Positions 60,377 through 64,000 of a stretch of DNA of 64,000 nucleotides are shown in pieces. Position numbers and translations under genes: made by a program. How positions within the stretch are numbered: the stretch's first letter is position 1; every line of letters starts with the position of its first letter. Below the pieces are notes generated by a model. It ran no database searches, was not told the DNA's origin, and saw only the letters and a list, made by a program, of their open reading frames with translations. The stretch is taken from positions 180,554,148-180,618,147 of the forward strand of contig CM071598.1 of the NCBI GenBank assembly GCA_036435485.1. Direction: 5' to 3'. Origin of the DNA: Saposhnikovia divaricata. Taxonomy: Eukaryota > Streptophyta > Magnoliopsida > Apiales > Apiaceae.

Positions 60377-61714
60377 CTAAGTTGCTGTATTTGACCTTGG
60401 CAGCTCGCTGGCACCATCTGAACCTGCAATATCTTCCTCATCTCTTGACAGATCAACATTAGATTCTTGAAACGAAACATCAATTGACTCTTCAACAGTA
60501 CGTTTAGAGATATTATAAACTCTATATGCACGACTTGTTAAAGAATAGCCTAAAAATATTGCTTCATATGATTTGGCATCAAATTTACCATCTCTATCAA
60601 TGGATTTGAGTACAAAGCACCTAGATCCAAAGACTTTGAAGTAGCCTATGTTTGGCTTCTTATTCTTCAGTAATTCATATAGAGTCTTGTTGAGAATAGG
60701 CCTGATTAGTACTCTGTTAAGAACATAGCTAGCTGTGTTGACTGCTTCTGCCCAGAAACTTCTTGGCAGCTTGCTCTCTTGCAGCAATGTTCTAGATGTT
60801 TCTTGCAAGGACCTGTTCTTTCTTTCCACAACTCCATTTTGTTGTGGGGTTCTTGGAGCAGAGAATTCATGTGAAATGTCTCTATCTTCACAATATGAGA
60901 TAAAGTCTTTTTGGAATTCACCACCTCGATCACTCCTTATACTTATAAGTTTTATCTTAAACTTGTTCTCAAGTAACTTAATTAGCTTCTCAAATTCACT
61001 GAAAGCACAATCTTTAGTACAAAGAAACAATACCCATGTATATCTAGAATAATCATCTACAATAACAAATGCATATTGTTTTCCTCTAATGCTTTTATAT
61101 GCTTCCGGACCAAATAAATCTAAATGAAGAAGCTCTAAAGGTTTAGAAGTTGATACCATATTCTTATATTTATGTGGAGTCCTGATTTGTTTGCCTAATT
61201 GGCAAGCCGAACAAGTTTCTATCTTGACATACTTCAATTTTGGCAATCCTCTAACTAGCTTCTTTGAAAACAGTTTGCTGAGTAAGTCCATATGAGCATG
61301 TCCAAGCCTTCTATGCCAAATTTCTGGATTTGTATCAACTGCAGCTAGACAACAAGATGAATCCTGCATTTCAAAGTCCAAAATATATATATTTCCTTCC
61401 CTTCTAGCAACTAGGGGGACTTTGTTAGTGCCAACATTAATAGTACACTTTTCTTTATCAAAAAGAACAGAATGTCGATCATCATACAACTGACTTACAC
61501 TAAGCAAATTATATTTAAGACCTTGAACATATTGTACTTTATCAATAAAATTGACACTATTACCAATCTTCCCTTTCCCAAGAATCTGGAGTGTTTTGCT
61601 ATCACCAATGGTGACACTTCCACCCTTTTTCTTACTGAGAGTAAGAAATTGAGATTTATCACCACTCATATGTCTTGTGCATCCACTATCCAAAATCCAT
61701 TGTTTTGATCTCAC
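60377..61714 (-). pseudogene. Element E protease and integrase
   Basis: Begins just before the protease core (WILDSGCTRHMSGDKSQFLT). The integrase zinc motif is HRRLGHAHMD with CSACQLGKQ. The catalytic D-D-E is visible as LHLDLFGPE, IRSDRGGEFQKDF and NGVVERKNRSLQE. The C-terminal part (KSYEAIFLGYSLTSRAYRVYN) is typical of copia. Upstream the same frame reads GPKQVWVPKC and then meets TGA and TAG, so it is cut off from gag. The stop at 60377 is TAG. Confidence 0.9.
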
Positions 61715-61893
61715 TTTGACAACAAGATATACCTACAAAACAAATAAAGAGCCAACTCAACATTTTGGTACCCATACTTGCTTGGGTCCATAATGGTTAG
61801 TTGATAGAACATATAGAACATTTAAATCAGATTTCTTGATCCATATTTGGATCACTTTAGAAGTTGAATTTCTTGTTCCAGCTGTTCTGTCAG

Positions 61894-63705
61894 CTAGCTC
61901 CTGTGAGGAATCTGTCTGTTCCAGCTAGCTGGATTGGCATTCTGAACTTTGCAATGATTTGCCAAATGACCTTTATTTCCACATTTATGGCAGATTCTCC
62001 ATGGCATGGAATAATCATAAGGAATTCCATGTTTGCCATCATACTTTAGTCCTGATGTTGAAGCCAATCCAACTCCTTCTCTTTTAGTTGGAACCTTTGC
62101 ATATTTCATTATAGACTTGAGTGTGTCTTCTCCTTGAACAAATTTTCCCATTCCTTTCTGGAGATTCTTGACTTCAGTTTCCAATTCTTTGATTCTTTCA
62201 GCTTGTTGAGATATTTCCACTGAGCATGATTCCCTTGGACTAAATGCTTCTAAACATGCATCTTGAGCCTCTATTTCTGTTCTCAGCTCGCTGAGTTCCT
62301 TCATAAGTGTATCATTTCTTTTGGCAAGCACTTTGTTTATCCCTTCAAGCTGGGATATCTCAGCCTTAAGTTCAGTAAGATTTTGAGCATGATTTTTAGC
62401 AGGAGTCTTCTCATCCATTAACTCAATTATGATCTTCTTAAGTTGAAAATTCTTCTTTTTGAGTTTAGCATTCTTATCTTTCAACTCTTTGAGTATCTCA
62501 TTAGATAAATTACTATGATCCTTCATGGTTAATTCATTTAACATTGAATAATGAGAATATATATCAGAAAAATAATTTACCTCACTATTGTTGTCATCCG
62601 AATCCGAGACATCACTATCTACAAGGCCATCTTGAAAAATTCCTTGAGCATCATTCTCATCATCAAGACCAACAAGAGCTAGGTTCACCATTTCATCACT
62701 TGATTCATTATCAGAATCTGAATCTTCATCATCACTCCATGTCAAAAGTGCCTTAGCTTTCTTTTTGTCTTTAGAGGCAGCTAGCTGCTTCTGCTTATTT
62801 TTTAGCTTGTAGCAATCTCTTTTGTAATGACCTTTCTTGCCACATTCAAAACATGCTTCCTCTTTGACATCTTTCTTTGTTCCAGAAGCTCTACTTTTCT
62901 CCTTCTTTAGCTTGTTCATCATGTCAAGCATTTTCTTGATTTTTCTGGATAAAAGAGCCAATTCTTCATCCGAATCTGATTCTGATTCTGAATCCAGCTT
63001 GCTGCTACTGGAATGTAAAGCTAAATTCTTCATCTTTTCAACTGGATCCTTGACTGATTCCATCTTGCTATTAATGATTTTGCTTTCAAACTGCTCCAAC
63101 TCAGCAAACACGGCCAAGTGATCCATAGAATCAATGGAGGGACTAGATTCCAATGCAGTGACTTTAGCTTCGAATATAAATGGAACTGCACCTAGAACTT
63201 TCATGTTGATTTCGTCTTGAGGTATGGTCTTTCCAAGTCCCTTTAGAGTGTTGATAGTGACTTGAAACCTTGCTTGGCTTTCTTTGATAGTTTCACCATT
63301 CTTGAGCTTGAAATTTCCAAAGTCATTCATTAATTTGCTAAGTTTAACTTTTCTCAAAGTTTTCGAACCTTCATGATATGATTCTAAAGCATCCCACATT
63401 TCTTTTGCTGTTTTTAGAGAAGATACTTTGTCATATTCAAATTGATCTAGTGCATTCATAATGGAGTTTCTTGCTTCTCCATTATAACCGCATTTGATAA
63501 TCTCATCGAGAGTAAGATCATCAACATCTTTTGGTTCGTTTTTGTCGTTTAGGAATTCGTAGTTTCCTTTCTGCACAACTCTTAGAACCAGAGGTTTCTT
63601 GGACAAATAAGTCTCCATTCTGCATTTCCACCAATTGTAGTTCTCCGAGCCAGTGAGAAGAGGTGCTTTATAATCCGACCTTGCTTCAAGATAATTGTCA
63701 GCCAT
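61894..63705 (-). pseudogene. gag: Element E Gag
   Basis: ATG 63705 (MADNYLEARSDYKAPLL). The N-terminal UBN2/copia-type gag domain (NYNWWKCRMETYLSKK, AKEMWDALESYHEGS, ESQARFQVTINTLKGLGK) is followed by a Ser/Asp-rich linker, a CCHC knuckle (CFECGKKGHYKRDC), a long coiled coil (about residues 420-540) and a second knuckle (CHKCGNKGHLANHC). 603 codons to TAG at 61894-61896, which lies inside an AGCTAGCTG copy. In another frame the sequence continues to GPKQVWVPK, the usual end of this region, so a frameshift near 61900 is likely. The long coiled-coil Gag is usual for Sireviruses. Confidence 0.88.
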
Positions 63706-63748
63706 TTGATCGATACTTTTCCTGTTACAGAAATATTAGTATACCAAA

Positions 63749-63762
63749 GCTCTGATACCAAA
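63749..63762 (-). other. Element E primer binding site
   Basis: Reverse complement reads TTTGGTATCAGAGC directly after the LTR end ATTTTCA, complementary to the initiator-Met tRNA 3' end. Confidence 0.88.
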
Positions 63763-64000
63763 TGAAAATACACCTAGAGGGGAGGGATGAATAGGTGTTA
63801 TGACTAACAATGATCAAATAAAATTTTCTGCCTAAAAAATATAGACTGGCAGTTAGCTGGATACGATAGGCAGCTAACTAGGTTAACCAAATGAAACAGA
63901 TTAATGAATAGGCAGCTAGTTGTGATATGCAATGCAGAAAGATAAAATTGCAGTAAGTAAAGAACACCAAGAATTTTAGCTAGGTTCGACCCCTAATCGT
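63763..64000 (-). repeat. Element E 5' LTR, 3' portion (right copy)
   Basis: First 238 plus-strand bases of the right LTR, matching 54910-55147 with seven substitutions. The remainder, and the right target duplication, are outside the window. Confidence 0.9.

Larger units (their letters stand above)
54910..64000 (-). mobile_element. Element E: Sirevirus-like Ty1/copia retrotransposon (partial)
   Basis: Minus strand: LTR (from 63763, cut by the window end), initiator-Met primer site, gag, protease-integrase, RT-RNase H, an additional ORF, polypurine tract, LTR (56298-54910). The order PR-IN-RT-RH defines Ty1/copia. The long gag with a CCHC finger and coiled coil, and the extra 3' ORF, fit the Sirevirus group. 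Seven differences in 238 shared LTR bases make it older than B and D. The left flank is CACAG; the right is not visible. The CAGCTAGCTG palindrome is scattered through the element. Confidence 0.92.

Noticed and set aside
61735..61770. A possible short intron between GPKQVWVPK and the protease in element E
   Set aside because: A GT...AG pair is present, but the segment of about 30-35 bases is too short for a plant intron. Stop codons from decay, or a normal recoding site of the family, are simpler.

Overview
The window is a stretch of repeat-rich nuclear DNA from a flowering plant, probably a eudicot. The evidence is the plant-specific families present: two cysteine-rich receptor-like kinase (CRK) genes, a Tat-lineage Ty3/gypsy element with a second RNase H, a Tekay/Del-type chromovirus, a Sirevirus-like Ty1/copia element, a LARD-type non-autonomous element and TRIM elements. 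I cannot name the species. No intact host gene, tRNA or rRNA gene was seen.

Layout. Element A (Tat-type Ty3/gypsy, + strand) runs from before base 1 to 30602. Its left LTR is cut by the window edge (1-513); its right LTR is 29633-30602. Two later insertions sit inside it. Element C (2697-6203) is a 3.5 kb solo LTR flanked by GACCT on both sides, lying in the gag-pol junction. Element B (12382-27916, minus strand) is a chromovirus with 4.55 kb LTRs, lying in an antisense gene of A. B has an extra piece of its own internal region outside its left LTR, so it is an LTR-internal-LTR-partial-internal composite. A itself sits in the second-last exon of a CRK gene (CRK1), of which only the 3' end (30603-31016) is in view.

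31017-38003 is AT-rich intergenic DNA holding a possible LTR relic, a copia solo LTR (33555-34622, TTTTT duplication), a gypsy-like solo LTR (35287-36709, AATAT duplication) and a TIR element (36871-37331).

A second CRK pseudogene (CRK2) starts at 38004, with ectodomain, transmembrane and kinase exons up to 41358. It is broken by TRIM1 (38732-39338), by element D (41359-53915, a LARD with nearly identical 4.15 kb LTRs and no coding capacity), by TRIM2 (53935-54777) and by element E (54910 to past the window end, Sirevirus-like copia, minus strand). D, TRIM2 and E all hit the last kinase exon within about 150 bp of ancestral sequence.

By eye, LTR pairs differ by about 5 substitutions in 4.15 kb (D), about 10 in 4.55 kb (B), about 9 in 513 bp (A) and 7 in 238 bp (E). 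D and B are therefore very young, and B is younger than its host A, as nesting requires. The most unusual signals are: element-specific short palindromes scattered through coding and non-coding parts of A (AGGGCGCGCCCT) and E (CAGCTAGCTG); an antisense gene in A with its own apparent TATA box and intron; extra ORFs in B (acidic, before gag) and E (after RNase H); and a strong bias of nonsense codons towards TAG, often where CAG is expected.
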